Assembly: GCF_001652265.1 (NCBI RefSeq)
Contig: NZ_LWBS01000066.1
Span: 72,954-136,953 of the forward strand
Origin: Rhizobium leguminosarum
Lineage (GTDB): Bacteria > Pseudomonadota > Alphaproteobacteria > Rhizobiales > Rhizobiaceae
DNA length: 64,000 bases
Reading direction: 5' to 3'
The position numbers were made by a program, and so were the translations under genes. Positions 45,608 to 55,001 of the stretch are shown here, piece after piece; positions within the stretch are counted from its first letter, which is position 1; every line of letters starts with the position of its first letter. Under the pieces are notes generated by a model that worked only from the letters and a program-made list of their open reading frames with translations, did not search any database and was not told where the DNA came from.

Positions 45608-46819
45608 ATGGCCTTTTGGAAGCAGTTTATACTGTCGCTCATCGCCATTGTTGCCGGCTTTGCCGCGTGGGTTTTCTTTGTGCCCGGCGCCGGCGATATG
45701 ATGCGCGATGCAGGTATTCCAGACAGCATCGTTTCCAAGATCGCGCCGAAGGCTGAGGAGACGGCGGATGCCGACGCTCCTACCCGGGCGCAAGGGCAGC
45801 AGCGTGGCGACGGGCAAGGGCAGGGACAGAACCGCCGAGGTGGCGGCGGGCGCAACAGCGCCATTCTCGTCGCCACGCAGGCTGTCGTCCAGGGCGTCGT
45901 CAACGACCGGCTGAACGCCATCGGCACGGGTGACGCGATCCGCTCGGTCGCGGTCACGCCGCAGGCATCGGGCACGATCCGCGAAATCCTCATCAAATCG
46001 GGCGACAGGGTCAAGGCCGGGCAGGTGCTCGCCAAGCTCGACAGCGAGGAGCAGGTGATCGCCCGCGGCCAGGCCGATGTGGCGGTCAAGGCCGCCGTCG
46101 AGAAATCCAACCTCTATCACAACATCAAGTCCAGCGTGTCGCGCATGGACGTCTTCGATTCCGAGATCGCCGAGCAAGGCGCTCGGTTGCAACTGCAGGC
46201 CGCCGAACTCAATCTCGCACGGCGTAATATCACCGCGCCGATCGACGGCATCGTCGGCATCGTACCGGTCAATATCGGCGACAACGTCACGACGAGTATC
46301 CCGATCGTCACGCTCGACGACCGTTCGGAAATCCTCGTCGATTACTGGGTGCCGGAGCGCTTCGCCAATACGGTGTCGGTCGGCCAGCCGGTCGAGGCGA
46401 TGTCGGTAGCACGGCCGGGACAGGTCTTTGCGGGCGTGGTCGAAGCTGTCGACAACCGCATCGACGCGGCAAGCCGCACGCTTCGCCTGCGCGCCAAGAT
46501 CGACAATAGTTCGGATGAACTGCGCGCCGGCATGTCCTTCAACGTCAGCATGAAATTTGCCGGCGACAAATATCCGGCGGTCGATCCGGTTTCCGTGCAG
46601 TGGGACTCGCAGGGCTCCTTCGTCTGGCAGGTCAACGACGACAAGTCACGCAAGGTGCGGGTCAGCATCGTGCAGCGCAACCCGGATTTCGTGCTCGTCA
46701 AAGCCGACATCAAGGACGGCGACGTGATCGTCACACAGGGCCTCCAGCGCGTGCGTGAGGGTGGGGCGGTGCGTGTCAGCGCCGATGTCGCCGCGAATGC
46801 GGAGGTCGTCGCCCGATGA
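45608..46819 (+). CDS. RND efflux pump periplasmic adaptor subunit
   Basis: The 403-residue membrane-fusion protein has an N-terminal anchor helix, a low-complexity Gly/Gln/Arg stretch (GQQRGDGQGQGQNRRGGGG) near residue 62-85, a lipoyl-like domain (SGTIREILIKSGDRVKAGQVLAKLD), a short hairpin, and NITAPIDGIVGIVPVNIGD. It links the inner-membrane pump to an outer-membrane channel. GGAG precedes the ATG. The pump gene overlaps its stop as ATGA. The 267 bp upstream show no gene. Confidence 0.92.
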   Translation: MAFWKQFILSLIAIVAGFAAWVFFVPGAGDMMRDAGIPDSIVSKIAPKAEETADADAPTRAQGQQRGDGQGQGQNRRGGGGRNSAILVATQAVVQGVVNDRLNAIGTGDAIRSVAVTPQASGTIREILIKSGDRVKAGQVLAKLDSEEQVIARGQADVAVKAAVEKSNLYHNIKSSVSRMDVFDSEIAEQGARLQLQAAELNLARRNITAPIDGIVGIVPVNIGDNVTTSIPIVTLDDRSEILVDYWVPERFANTVSVGQPVEAMSVARPGQVFAGVVEAVDNRIDAASRTLRLRAKIDNSSDELRAGMSFNVSMKFAGDKYPAVDPVSVQWDSQGSFVWQVNDDKSRKVRVSIVQRNPDFVLVKADIKDGDVIVTQGLQRVREGGAVRVSADVAANAEVVAR

Positions 46820-49800
46820 GCGTGACCGAGATTCATCAGGACAGAGCCTCGGGCAAGCAGAGCTTCACCGCGCTCTTCGTTCGCCGGCCGATCCTGGCGC
46901 TGGTGTTTAACACGCTGATGGTCGTTGCCGGCCTTGCCGCCTATGTCGGCGTCGAGGTGCGCGAACTGCCCGATGTCGATCGTCCCGTCGTCACCGTGCG
47001 CACCACCTTCGACGGCGCATCGCCGCAGACGATCGACCAGGAGCTGACCAAGGTGATCGAGGGGGCCGTCGCGCGCGTCAGCGGCCTGAAATCGATTTCG
47101 TCGACCTCGTCCTTCGGTCAGAGTCGGGTGACGTTGGAATTCTCGGATGCGATCGATCTCTCGGTCGCCGCCAACGACGTGCGCGACGCGATCGGCCGCA
47201 TTACGCAGAACCTGCCCGACGAAGCCGATGCGCCGCAGATCGTCAAGGCGGATTCGGATTCCTCGGCGATCATGCGCCTCGCCGTCACCTCTACCAATCT
47301 CAACATGGACGATCTGACCCAGCTCGTCGAAAACGAGGTGATTGATCGCCTCGCCTCCGTCGACGGGGTTGCCGACGTCGAGGAATATGGCGACCAAGAG
47401 AAGGTGTTCCGCGTCGACGTCGACCAGGGGGCTCTCGCCAGCCGCGGGCTGACCATCGCCGACCTGACGAAGGCGCTCGATAATGCGGCACTCGACGTGC
47501 CGGCCGGCTCGCTGAAGAGCAATACGCAGGATATCGTGGTGCGCGCGACCGCCAACCTGCAGACGCCGGCGGATTTTTCCAACGTCATCCTGCAGGACCG
47601 CGTCCGGCTCGGCGACGTCGCGACGGTGATGCTCGGGCCACGCGATGGCGAAACAGCGCTGCGCTCGAACGGCAGGCCGGGCATCGGCCTCGGCATCATC
47701 CGCCAGGCGCAGTCGAATACGCTGAACATCTCGACCGGCATCAAGGCGGCCGTCGACCAACTGTCGAAGACGTTGCCCGAGGGCACGACGATCGCCATCA
47801 CCAGCGACGACGCCGTCTTCATCCAGGGTGCAATCCACGAGGTAGTGCTGGCGCTGGTGCTCGCCGCCGTCATCGTCACCGCCGTCATCTACCTCTTCCT
47901 GCGCGACTGGCGGGCGACACTGATCCCGGCGGTCAGCATGCCGGTGGCGCTGATCGGCACGCTGGCGGCGATCTATATGGTCGGCTTCTCGATCAACATC
48001 CTGACGCTGCTCGCGATCGTGCTGGCGACCGGCCTCGTCGTCGACGACGCGATCGTGGTGCTCGAAAATATCGTACGCCGGCGCTCCGAAGGCATGGGAC
48101 CGCGCGCCGCCGCGGTGCTCGGCACGCGCGAGGTGTTCTTCGCCGTGATTGCCACGACGGCGACGTTGGCGGCGGTCTTCATTCCGCTCTCCTTCCTGCC
48201 GGGACAGGTCGGCGGCCTGTTCCGCGAATTCGGCTTCGTGCTCGCCTTCTCGGTCGGGCTGTCGTCGATCGTGGCGCTGACGCTGTGTCCCATGCTTGCC
48301 TCGCGCATGCTCACGAAGCCGATGCTCGAAGATCACGGCGCGCTCGGCCGCTGCGGCCGGGCGCTTGCCAATCTCTACAAATGGGCTCTGCACGGTTGTC
48401 TCAACGCGCCCTTCGTCGTCATCCTCTTCTCGGTGATCTTTGCCGGTGCCGCACTCGTCGCCTTCTCGACGGTCAAGAGCGAGCTGACGCCCGAAGAGGA
48501 CCGCTCGATGGTGATGATGCGGCTGACGACGCCGCAGGGATCGAGCCTCGAATATACCCGCGACAAGATGCAGCTCGTCGAGGAATATCTGCAGCCGCTG
48601 GTCGACAGCGGTGACATCCGCAACGTCTTCTCGATCTCCGGGCAGGGCGGTTCGCTGAACAGCGGCTTCATGGTGCTGACGCTCGCCCCCTGGGGAGAAC
48701 GTGACAGGACACAGACGGAGATCGTCGGCGATATCAACCAGGCAGCCTCCAGGGTGCCGGCGCTGCGCGGCAATGCAATTTCCTCCAACAGCCTGCGCAT
48801 CCGCGGTGCCGGCAGTGGTCTGCAGATGGCGCTGATCGGCAATGATCACGAGGCGTTGACGGCGGCGGCCGCCAAGCTGGTTCAGGCCCTGGAGGCCACT
48901 GGCCAGTATGATACGCCGCGCCTGACCAACGAGCCCAGCCAGGCGCAGGTATCGGTGGCGATCGATCGCGAGCGCGCGTCCGATCTCGGCATCGACATCA
49001 CCGGGCTCTCGACGGCGATCCAGTCACTGCTCGAAGGGCGCTCGGTGGTCGACGTCTTCGTCGACGGCGAATCCTATCCCGTGCTTCTGACCTCGACGAC
49101 GCGGCCGATCGACGATCCGACAGACCTTGAGAACGTGTTCCTCAAGACTGGCGACGGCAAGATCGTGCCGATGTCGGTCATTGCCACGATGAAGGAAGGT
49201 TCGGTCGCGCCGCAGCTCAACCGCGAGCAACAGCTCGCCTCCGTCGCGATCACCGCCGGCCTCAGGAACGGCATGTCGCTCGGCGATGCCGTCAGCCAAG
49301 TGACGGCGCTTGCCGAGCCGCTGCTGCCGCCAGGCTCTCGCTTGCTGCCGCTAGCGGAAGCGGCGACTCTTGAAGAGAATTCGAGCGGCATGGCGCTGAC
49401 CTTCGGCTTCGCCATCGTCATCATCTTCCTGGTGCTGGCCGCGCAGTTCGAAAGCGTGCTCTCCTCGCTGATCATCATGTCGACGGTGCCGCTTGGTCTT
49501 GCCTGCGCCGTCTTCGCGCTTGTTATCACCGGCTCCAGCCTCAACATCTACAGCCAGATCGGCTTGGTGCTGCTGGTCGGCGTCATGGCGAAGAACGGCA
49601 TCCTGATCGTCGAATTCGCCAATCAGCTGCGCGACCGGGGCGAGGATGTGCGGTCCTCGATCGAGAAGGCCTGCGCGCTACGCCTTCGCCCTGTGATGAT
49701 GACGATGATCGCCACCATCCTCGGCGGCGTGCCACTGGTCTTTGCCCATGGCGCGGGCGCCGAAGCGCGTATTGCGCTCGGCTGGGTGATCGTCGGCGGT

Positions 49801-49971
49801 CTCGGTTTCGCGACGCTGGTGACGTTGTTCATCACGCCGGTCGCCTATCTGCTGCTTGCCCGCTTCGCCAAGCCGCACGCCCATGAGGAGGCGCGCCTGC
49901 ACGAAGAGATGTCGGTCGCCACGCGGCCGCGCGCTGCGCCCGACGACGAGCAGCTACAGGCCGCCGAATAA
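46816..49971 (+). CDS. RND efflux pump inner-membrane transporter
   Basis: The 1051-residue AcrB-type transporter exports drugs or other compounds using the proton gradient. It has VRRPILALVFNTLMV as the first helix, VELPDVDRPVV-like docking region, GLVVDDAIVVLENI in helix 4 with the proton-relay Asp pair, and the repeated second half with GVMAKNGILIVEFANQLR. Twelve membrane helices and two large periplasmic loops fit the family length. It is closest in style to MexF/MdtB-like heavy drug pumps; no outer-membrane factor gene is next to it. Confidence 0.95.
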   Translation: MSVTEIHQDRASGKQSFTALFVRRPILALVFNTLMVVAGLAAYVGVEVRELPDVDRPVVTVRTTFDGASPQTIDQELTKVIEGAVARVSGLKSISSTSSFGQSRVTLEFSDAIDLSVAANDVRDAIGRITQNLPDEADAPQIVKADSDSSAIMRLAVTSTNLNMDDLTQLVENEVIDRLASVDGVADVEEYGDQEKVFRVDVDQGALASRGLTIADLTKALDNAALDVPAGSLKSNTQDIVVRATANLQTPADFSNVILQDRVRLGDVATVMLGPRDGETALRSNGRPGIGLGIIRQAQSNTLNISTGIKAAVDQLSKTLPEGTTIAITSDDAVFIQGAIHEVVLALVLAAVIVTAVIYLFLRDWRATLIPAVSMPVALIGTLAAIYMVGFSINILTLLAIVLATGLVVDDAIVVLENIVRRRSEGMGPRAAAVLGTREVFFAVIATTATLAAVFIPLSFLPGQVGGLFREFGFVLAFSVGLSSIVALTLCPMLASRMLTKPMLEDHGALGRCGRALANLYKWALHGCLNAPFVVILFSVIFAGAALVAFSTVKSELTPEEDRSMVMMRLTTPQGSSLEYTRDKMQLVEEYLQPLVDSGDIRNVFSISGQGGSLNSGFMVLTLAPWGERDRTQTEIVGDINQAASRVPALRGNAISSNSLRIRGAGSGLQMALIGNDHEALTAAAAKLVQALEATGQYDTPRLTNEPSQAQVSVAIDRERASDLGIDITGLSTAIQSLLEGRSVVDVFVDGESYPVLLTSTTRPIDDPTDLENVFLKTGDGKIVPMSVIATMKEGSVAPQLNREQQLASVAITAGLRNGMSLGDAVSQVTALAEPLLPPGSRLLPLAEAATLEENSSGMALTFGFAIVIIFLVLAAQFESVLSSLIIMSTVPLGLACAVFALVITGSSLNIYSQIGLVLLVGVMAKNGILIVEFANQLRDRGEDVRSSIEKACALRLRPVMMTMIATILGGVPLVFAHGAGAEARIALGWVIVGGLGFATLVTLFITPVAYLLLARFAKPHAHEEARLHEEMSVATRPRAAPDDEQLQAAE

Positions 49972-50003
49972 AGCTTTCATCCGATTTCGAACGCTGCCAG
50001 ACC

Positions 50004-50078
50004 TGCTGCATAGTTCCTTGAATCGTAATCGATTTAAGGACAAAATTATGCGGCAATTCGAAGTGCTCCAGCGTCCTT
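50004..50078. repeat. RIME-like repeat unit, inverted relative to the copy near 1420-1490
   Basis: The reverse complement reads AAGGACGCTGGAGCACTTCG and on through an ATCGATT-centred stem, which matches the 1420-1490 unit with several changes. CCTTGAATCGT-type and TTTAAGGA arms surround the centre. It lies between the RND pump and the flagellin gene. The rest of the 374-bp gap (to 50345) presumably holds the flagellin promoter and leader. Confidence 0.65.
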
Positions 50079-50345
50079 TGCGGGTCTGGGAAGACGCGCG
50101 ACGCCGTAATCCGGCGGCGTTTCTCTTGGTGTATGAAACCTTGTGAAATAAGCTAAATTACTTCTGAAGTTTAGTCGTTTATTAAGCATAACCGGCAATG
50201 ATTGTTACCAGTAACCGACTGGTCTTCTTCGTTTCTTGGAGGCCGCAACGCGCTGGAATTCCAGCGACCCCGGACATGAGAGTCCGTGCGGACGGTTCAT
50301 TTCTTGTGCAGTTTGCGTCCTGTTGTGTTTTTGGAGTTTAGTTTC

Positions 50346-51344
50346 GTGAGTATTTATCAGCGCGTCTCGGTGGATGCGGCGCTTCATGTGCTGCGCGATA
50401 TCAACCGTAATATGGCGGTCACGCAAAACCACATCACCACCGGCATGCGTGTCGCAGAAGCCAGAGACAATTCCGTCTACTGGTCGATCGCTACCACTGC
50501 TCGAACCGACAACAAGGCGGTTTCGGCGATCCAGGATGCACTCGGTATGGCGGCGGCGACGATGGGAACGGCCTATACCGGCGTTCAGAATGTCATCGAC
50601 GTCGTCTCCGAAATCAAGGCCAAGCTCGTTGCCGCGACCGAGGACGGCATCGACAAGAACAAGATCAACGAAGAGATCAAGCAGCTGCAGGAGCAACTGC
50701 GCAGCGTTTCGGAATCGGCGACCTTCAACAGCGACAACTGGGTGGTTCTCAACGACGACGCGACGCCGACGCAGCCGCGCCAGATCCCGGCCTCCTTCAT
50801 CCGCAACGCTGACGGCACGATCTCGGTCGGCATGCTGAGTTACCATATCGACACGACGCCGAGCGGGACCACGACCTCCAAGGACGCGCGCTACCTGATC
50901 GACGATCGCGCCACCGGTTCGGGCGAATACGGCGTGCTGACATCGGCCTACTTCGCCACCGAACTCGGCGCCTCGCAGGACTATGTGCTGATGCAGAGCA
51001 AGAACGGAACCACCACCGGGCAGGTGGTGATTTCGCTCTCAGCCAGCACGACGAAAGGACAGGTCAGCGAAATGATCAGCGTCGTCGATGCAGCGCTGAC
51101 GCAGCTGACGACGGTCGGTTCGGCTTTTGGCGCGCTGGAAAAACGCATCAATCTGCAGGACGACTTCGCGACGAAACTGCATGACAACATCACTGCCGGC
51201 ATCGGCCGGCTCGTCGATGCCGACATGGAGGAGGAGTCGAGCAAGCTGCGGGCGCTGCAGACGCAGCAGCAACTCGGCCTGCAGTCGCTGAACATCGCCA
51301 ACGCAACTTACGATACCGTGCGGCAGTTGTTCCAGAATTTCTGA
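50346..51344 (+). CDS. Flagellin, atypical and unlinked
   Basis: The 332-residue protein has the flagellin N-terminal helix region (RDINRNMAVTQNHITTGMRVAEARDNSVYWSIA) and C-terminal helix (LRALQTQQQLGLQSLNIANATYDTVRQLFQ), which polymerise the filament. The middle domain is small. No other flagellar gene is nearby. R. leguminosarum has secondary flagellins outside the main cluster (flaE and flaH as I recall), and this may be one of them. GTG 50346 has GGAG ten bases upstream. A terminator follows. The first residues depart from the usual MTSILTN-type start. Confidence 0.9.
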   Translation: MSIYQRVSVDAALHVLRDINRNMAVTQNHITTGMRVAEARDNSVYWSIATTARTDNKAVSAIQDALGMAAATMGTAYTGVQNVIDVVSEIKAKLVAATEDGIDKNKINEEIKQLQEQLRSVSESATFNSDNWVVLNDDATPTQPRQIPASFIRNADGTISVGMLSYHIDTTPSGTTTSKDARYLIDDRATGSGEYGVLTSAYFATELGASQDYVLMQSKNGTTTGQVVISLSASTTKGQVSEMISVVDAALTQLTTVGSAFGALEKRINLQDDFATKLHDNITAGIGRLVDADMEEESSKLRALQTQQQLGLQSLNIANATYDTVRQLFQNF

Positions 51345-51379
51345 GGCCAGACTCTCTTCATCCAAAACGCGTGACATCG

Positions 51380-51418
51380 AACTCCGCGGGCAGGAAGTGC
51401 TTCCCGCCGCGGAGTTTT
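51380..51418 (+). terminator. Terminator of the flagellin gene
   Basis: AACTCCGCGG (51380-51389) pairs with CCGCGGAGTT (51407-51416), and the inner part pairs further with mismatches. TTTT follows. It is 35 bp past the flagellin stop. Confidence 0.8.
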
Positions 51419-51595
51419 CACAAATTCCCGTGGAAGCGCAGGGCCGGCGTCCACCAAAACTGGTGATAAGCAGCGCATTCCGGCAACATGGCTGTGTTTC
51501 GATGCTCGAATTTGCCGTATCAGGAGAACATCTTCATTTTCTTGCCGCAATCCTTGCCATTTGCTCGGATCAGTCGAACGGAGACCGTCCTGTCC

Positions 51596-52261
51596 ATGAT
51601 CAAGAAATTCCTACTTCTAGCTATTGCCGCAAGCTATCTCAGCGCCTGCACGACGACCGATCCCTATACCGGTGAACAGAAGGTTTCCAATACGGCCGGC
51701 GGCGCCGCGCTTGGCGCCCTCGGCGGCGCGCTCGTCGGCGTGGCTGTCGGCGGCGGCGGCCATGGCAAGCGCAATGCGGCGTTGATCGGCGCAGGCGTCG
51801 GCGCTCTCGCCGGCGGTGCGATCGGCAATTACATGGACCAGCAGGAATCCGAGCTTCGCGCCCAGCTCGAAGGCACCGGCATTTCGGTGACCCGTAACGG
51901 CGACAACATTATCCTCAACATGCCCTCGAACATCACCTTCGACGTCGATCAGGACGCGGTGAAGCCAGGCTTCTATCCGACGCTGAATTCGGTGGCGATC
52001 GTGCTGCGCAAGTTCAACCGCACGCTGATCGACGTCAACGGCCATACGGATTCGACTGGCAGCCTGCAGCATAATCAAGACCTGTCGCAGCGCCGCGCGT
52101 TGTCGGTTGCCGACTATCTCGGCGGTCAGGGCATCGACCAGCGCCGCGTCTCCGCTGTCGGTTTCGGCCCGTCGCAGCCGGTCGCCTCCAATGCGAACGA
52201 GGCCGGCCGCGCGCAGAACCGCCGCGTTGAGATCCAGATCGCGCCGATCACACAGGGCTGA
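51596..52261 (+). CDS. OmpA-family lipoprotein with glycine-zipper segment
   Basis: The 221-residue outer-membrane lipoprotein has a signal peptide with lipobox LSAC (Cys18), a glycine zipper (GGAALGALGGALVGVAVGG, about 43-61, and AALIGAGVGALAGGAIGNY), and a C-terminal OmpA domain. GHTDSTGSLQHNQDLSQRRA is the peptidoglycan-binding core with its Asp and Arg. It resembles YiaD/YfiB-like proteins that anchor the outer membrane to the wall. ATG 51596 is taken as the start because it gives a proper signal peptide; the frame is open upstream. Confidence 0.92.
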   Translation: MIKKFLLLAIAASYLSACTTTDPYTGEQKVSNTAGGAALGALGGALVGVAVGGGGHGKRNAALIGAGVGALAGGAIGNYMDQQESELRAQLEGTGISVTRNGDNIILNMPSNITFDVDQDAVKPGFYPTLNSVAIVLRKFNRTLIDVNGHTDSTGSLQHNQDLSQRRALSVADYLGGQGIDQRRVSAVGFGPSQPVASNANEAGRAQNRRVEIQIAPITQG

Positions 52262-52284
52262 TTCCGGCTCATATGCATTTGCGG

Positions 52285-52312
52285 AAAGGCCGGGTCACTC
52301 CCGGCCTTTTTC
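52285..52312 (+). terminator. Rho-independent terminator of the OmpA-type lipoprotein gene
   Basis: AAAGGCCGGG and CCCGGCCTTT are perfect ten-base arms with TCACT loop, followed by a short T run. It lies 24 bp past the stop and touches the end of the convergent DUF2000 gene. Confidence 0.92.
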
Positions 52313-52313
52313 G

Positions 52314-52721
52314 TCAGTGCTGCATCGTCGCACCCTTGGTGATTTTGTCGACGATCTTCTTTTCGGCGCGCAGGGCGATGCCGACCACCTTGGCATCTTC
52401 GGGCGCAAATTCTGCGAAGACGGCGCGGTTGGCTGCGTCGTGGCCGGTTGCAAACATTTCGTCGATAAAGAGCGAGCTGGTGATATCGCGCTCCAGCGCG
52501 CGGCGATGAATGGCTGATATGGTCGCCTCGTCGGCGGAGAGCACGATGATCGGCTGGATCGATAGCGGATTGTAAAGGTTGCCGGCGCGGTCCCTGTAGG
52601 CTTCGCCGATGATCTCGGGATGCCGGCCGGCGATGCCTGTCATCAAGAAGGCGGTGACGTTCAGCTTCTGCCAGCCGGCAAGATTGTTTCGCAGGACGAC
52701 GGCAATTTTGGTATCAAACAT
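52314..52721 (-). CDS. DUF2000 family protein
   Basis: The 135-residue protein starts MFDTKIAVVLRNNLAGWQKLNVTAFLMTG, with later LYNPLSIQPIIVLSAD and FIDEMFATGHDAANRAV. This is the DUF2000 pattern, a small cytoplasmic family of unknown role. ATG 52721 is preferred; GTG 52736 in frame would add five residues. It is divergent from the AraC gene only about 45 bp away, so the regulator may control it. Confidence 0.84.
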   Translation of the reverse strand: MFDTKIAVVLRNNLAGWQKLNVTAFLMTGIAGRHPEIIGEAYRDRAGNLYNPLSIQPIIVLSADEATISAIHRRALERDITSSLFIDEMFATGHDAANRAVFAEFAPEDAKVVGIALRAEKKIVDKITKGATMQH

Positions 52722-52766
52722 CGGACGGACTTTCACCTATCTACGGGTTATGGAGTATCGGGCGCG

Positions 52767-53681
52767 TTGAACCAGGATTTACATCCACAGGTCTTCGAAG
52801 GTCTTGAACGTTTGTGCGCGGGACCATCCGGCAACGCCATCCTGGCCGCACCGGCCTTTCCCGGCATCGAACGCATCGAGGCGCAGTTCTCAGGCAATGC
52901 CTTCGAGCCGCATCGGCACGACACCTATGCACTCGGCGTGACGCTGAAGGGGGTTCAGACCTTCCGCTATCGCGGCGAGCGGCGCTTCAGTCTGCCGGGG
53001 CAGGTGATCGTGCTGCATCCCGACGAAGAGCACGATGGCGGGGCGGGGACGGAAGATGGGCTGCAATACCGCATGCTCTATCTGGAGCCGTCGCTGCTAC
53101 TTGAATGCCTGGAGGCGGATGGGATCGGCCTGCCATTCGTCGGCGAACCCGTGATCGGCGATCCGGCGCTGGCGGGTGTACTGCTGGCGGCTCTCGGCGA
53201 ACTCGACCGCGAACTGGACGCGCTTTTCGTCGACGATTTCGTATCGCAGGTGGCAGGCGGCCTGTCCCGGCATGCGCGCCTGCCGTCGCGGCCGCTGGGC
53301 CTCGTCGCCTGGCGGCAGGCGCGGGCGGCACGGGATTATCTCGAGGCGCATGCGACCCGGGCAGTGAATTCCGGCGAGCTTGAGGCGGTGACGGGTCTCG
53401 ACCGTTTTGCGCTATCGCGGCATTTCCGGGCGGCTTTCGCCACCAGCCCGCATCGCTACCTGCTGATGCGTCGGTTGCAGCGAGCCCGGGCGATGATCGG
53501 CGCGGGCGAGGGGATTTCCGACGTGGCGGCGGCGACAGGCTTTGCCGACCAGAGCCATCTCAATCGCCATTTCAAGAAGGCCTACGGCATGACGCCCGGC
53601 CAGTGGGCAACGCTCGCGCATAACTCCACGCCGCGCTCTAAAGCGCGTCGCGTAAATCCGGATTCACGCGACGCGCTTTAA
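52767..53681 (+). CDS. AraC-family transcriptional regulator
   Basis: The 304-residue protein has an N-terminal cupin-like ligand domain (AFPGIERIEAQF, FEPHRHDTYALGVTLKGVQTFRYRG) and a C-terminal double helix-turn-helix (FALSRHFRAAFATSPHRYLL and GFADQSHLNRHFKKAYGMTPGQW). TTG 52767 with GGAG upstream is the likely start, because the longer open frame reads through DUF2000 antisense. The last 13 residues, KARRVNPDSRDAL, are encoded by a RIME-like palindrome, which also supplies the stop codon. It diverges from DUF2000, its probable target. Confidence 0.88.
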   Translation: MNQDLHPQVFEGLERLCAGPSGNAILAAPAFPGIERIEAQFSGNAFEPHRHDTYALGVTLKGVQTFRYRGERRFSLPGQVIVLHPDEEHDGGAGTEDGLQYRMLYLEPSLLLECLEADGIGLPFVGEPVIGDPALAGVLLAALGELDRELDALFVDDFVSQVAGGLSRHARLPSRPLGLVAWRQARAARDYLEAHATRAVNSGELEAVTGLDRFALSRHFRAAFATSPHRYLLMRRLQRARAMIGAGEGISDVAAATGFADQSHLNRHFKKAYGMTPGQWATLAHNSTPRSKARRVNPDSRDAL

Positions 53682-53742
53682 GTCTTTGATTTATGCATGT
53701 CGCTATCCCAAAACCGCTGCACACTTTTGGGCGATATGCATC
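53638..53742. repeat. RIME-like palindromic repeat spanning AraC and AbrB gene ends
   Basis: AAAGCGCGTCGCGT and ACGCGACGCGCTTT are perfect 14-base arms (53640-53653 and 53666-53679). The second half has AAAACCGCTGCACACTTTT, the shared core, and ends near 53742. It codes the tail of the AraC protein and reaches the stop codon of the convergent AbrB gene, so the entire gap between the genes is the repeat. Confidence 0.88.
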
Positions 53743-54835
53743 AAGCGAGATTTTCCGCAAGGCCGGAACGGCGCGCGATGAAACGGGCGAGTATCGGGCC
53801 GATCATCAGGATCACCAGGAAACGGCCGGTCTGCATCGCCATGACGAAAGGCACGTCGACATCGCTGGAGGCGGCGATGATGGCAACGGAATCGGCGCCG
53901 CCGGGGCTGGTGGCGAGATAGGCCGTTAACGGATCTATGCCGGCGAAGATGTGAAGCGCCACCGCCATGCAGCCGCAGAGCGCCATCAGCAGCACGATGC
54001 AGGCCGATACCCTCGGCAGGGCGCGCGCCACGTGCTTGAGGATCGAGCGGGTGAAACGCAGGCCGATGCTCCAGCCGACCAGTGCATAGGCGATGGCGAG
54101 CAGCCACATCGGCAGCTCGATCTTCAGCAGGCCCATGCCCTGCAGCAGGGCGCCGAGAAAGAGCGGCACGATGATCGTGCCGCCCTGGAGGCGCAGGCGC
54201 CGGACGCCATAGGCACAAAAGGCCGCAAAAGCCATCGTCGCTGCGAAGGCCGGCCGGTCAATCTCGGGAAAGAGGACGAGCGGCGGCGGCTCGGCGCCGT
54301 CTGCTGCCACCCACAGGCGCGAGATCACCGAGGCGCCGACGGCGACGAAGACGACGCGCAGATACTGCATGAAGGCGACGAGACGGGCATCGGCGCCATA
54401 CGCTTCCGACATGATGACCATGGCGGAGGCGCCGCCCGGCGAGGAGCCCCAGACCGCGGTCGTTCCCGGCAGCACCTGCCAGCGCGTCAGCAGCCAGCCG
54501 AGGCCGGTGGCGATGGCGATGACCGAGAAGATGAACAGCAGAAAGAGCGGCGCGTCTTTCGCCATGGTGCCGAGAATATCGGGAGTGATGGTGCGCGCCA
54601 TCATCAGGCCGACGAGGACCTGGCCGAATTGCAGCGGCCAGAAGGGCACGCGAAGCTTTCCCTTGCCGACGGTCAGCGCCAGCGCGATTGCCGCGACCAT
54701 CGGCCCGATCAGCAGCGAGGCCGGCAGGGCGAAGAGCTCGAGGAAGACGACGAGAGCTGTGGAAAGCGCGAGCAGCAGCGCCCATTTCGGCAGGCCGGCA
54801 TCCCGCAGCAGGCGGCTTGCGTCGCTGAATGGCAT
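53741..54835 (-). CDS. AbrB-family (PF05145-type) membrane transporter-like protein
   Basis: The 364-residue polytopic protein has about 9-10 helices and the AbrB duplication: LPASLLIGPMVAAIALAL with WGSSPGGASAMVIMSEAYGADARLVAFMQYLRV, echoed by LATSPGGADSVAIIAASSDVDVPFVMAMQTGRFLVI. The two PGGA motifs mark the repeats. Once labelled putative ammonia monooxygenase, these proteins are now seen as transporters of unknown substrate. The stop is within the RIME-like repeat edge. Confidence 0.9.
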   Translation of the reverse strand: MPFSDASRLLRDAGLPKWALLLALSTALVVFLELFALPASLLIGPMVAAIALALTVGKGKLRVPFWPLQFGQVLVGLMMARTITPDILGTMAKDAPLFLLFIFSVIAIATGLGWLLTRWQVLPGTTAVWGSSPGGASAMVIMSEAYGADARLVAFMQYLRVVFVAVGASVISRLWVAADGAEPPPLVLFPEIDRPAFAATMAFAAFCAYGVRRLRLQGGTIIVPLFLGALLQGMGLLKIELPMWLLAIAYALVGWSIGLRFTRSILKHVARALPRVSACIVLLMALCGCMAVALHIFAGIDPLTAYLATSPGGADSVAIIAASSDVDVPFVMAMQTGRFLVILMIGPILARFIARRSGLAENLA

Positions 54836-55001
54836 GGATTCCCGTATCTTTCCTGACCGGTGCCTAGCCCTGAGGCTGAAGGTAGGGGAAGCTCCGGCAT
54901 GACGAAGAGAGGCCGGCTGCAGGAGCCGGCCGGCGCGGGTCCGGTATAGGTGGGTCGCACGGCGGCGGTCAATTGCGAAATCTGTCCTGTAGGCGTCTTG
55001 G

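Noticed and set aside
46342-48849. Long antisense frame across the RND pump genes
   Set aside because: The product is Arg/His/Asp-rich without any motif, and the opposite strand encodes a certain RND transporter.
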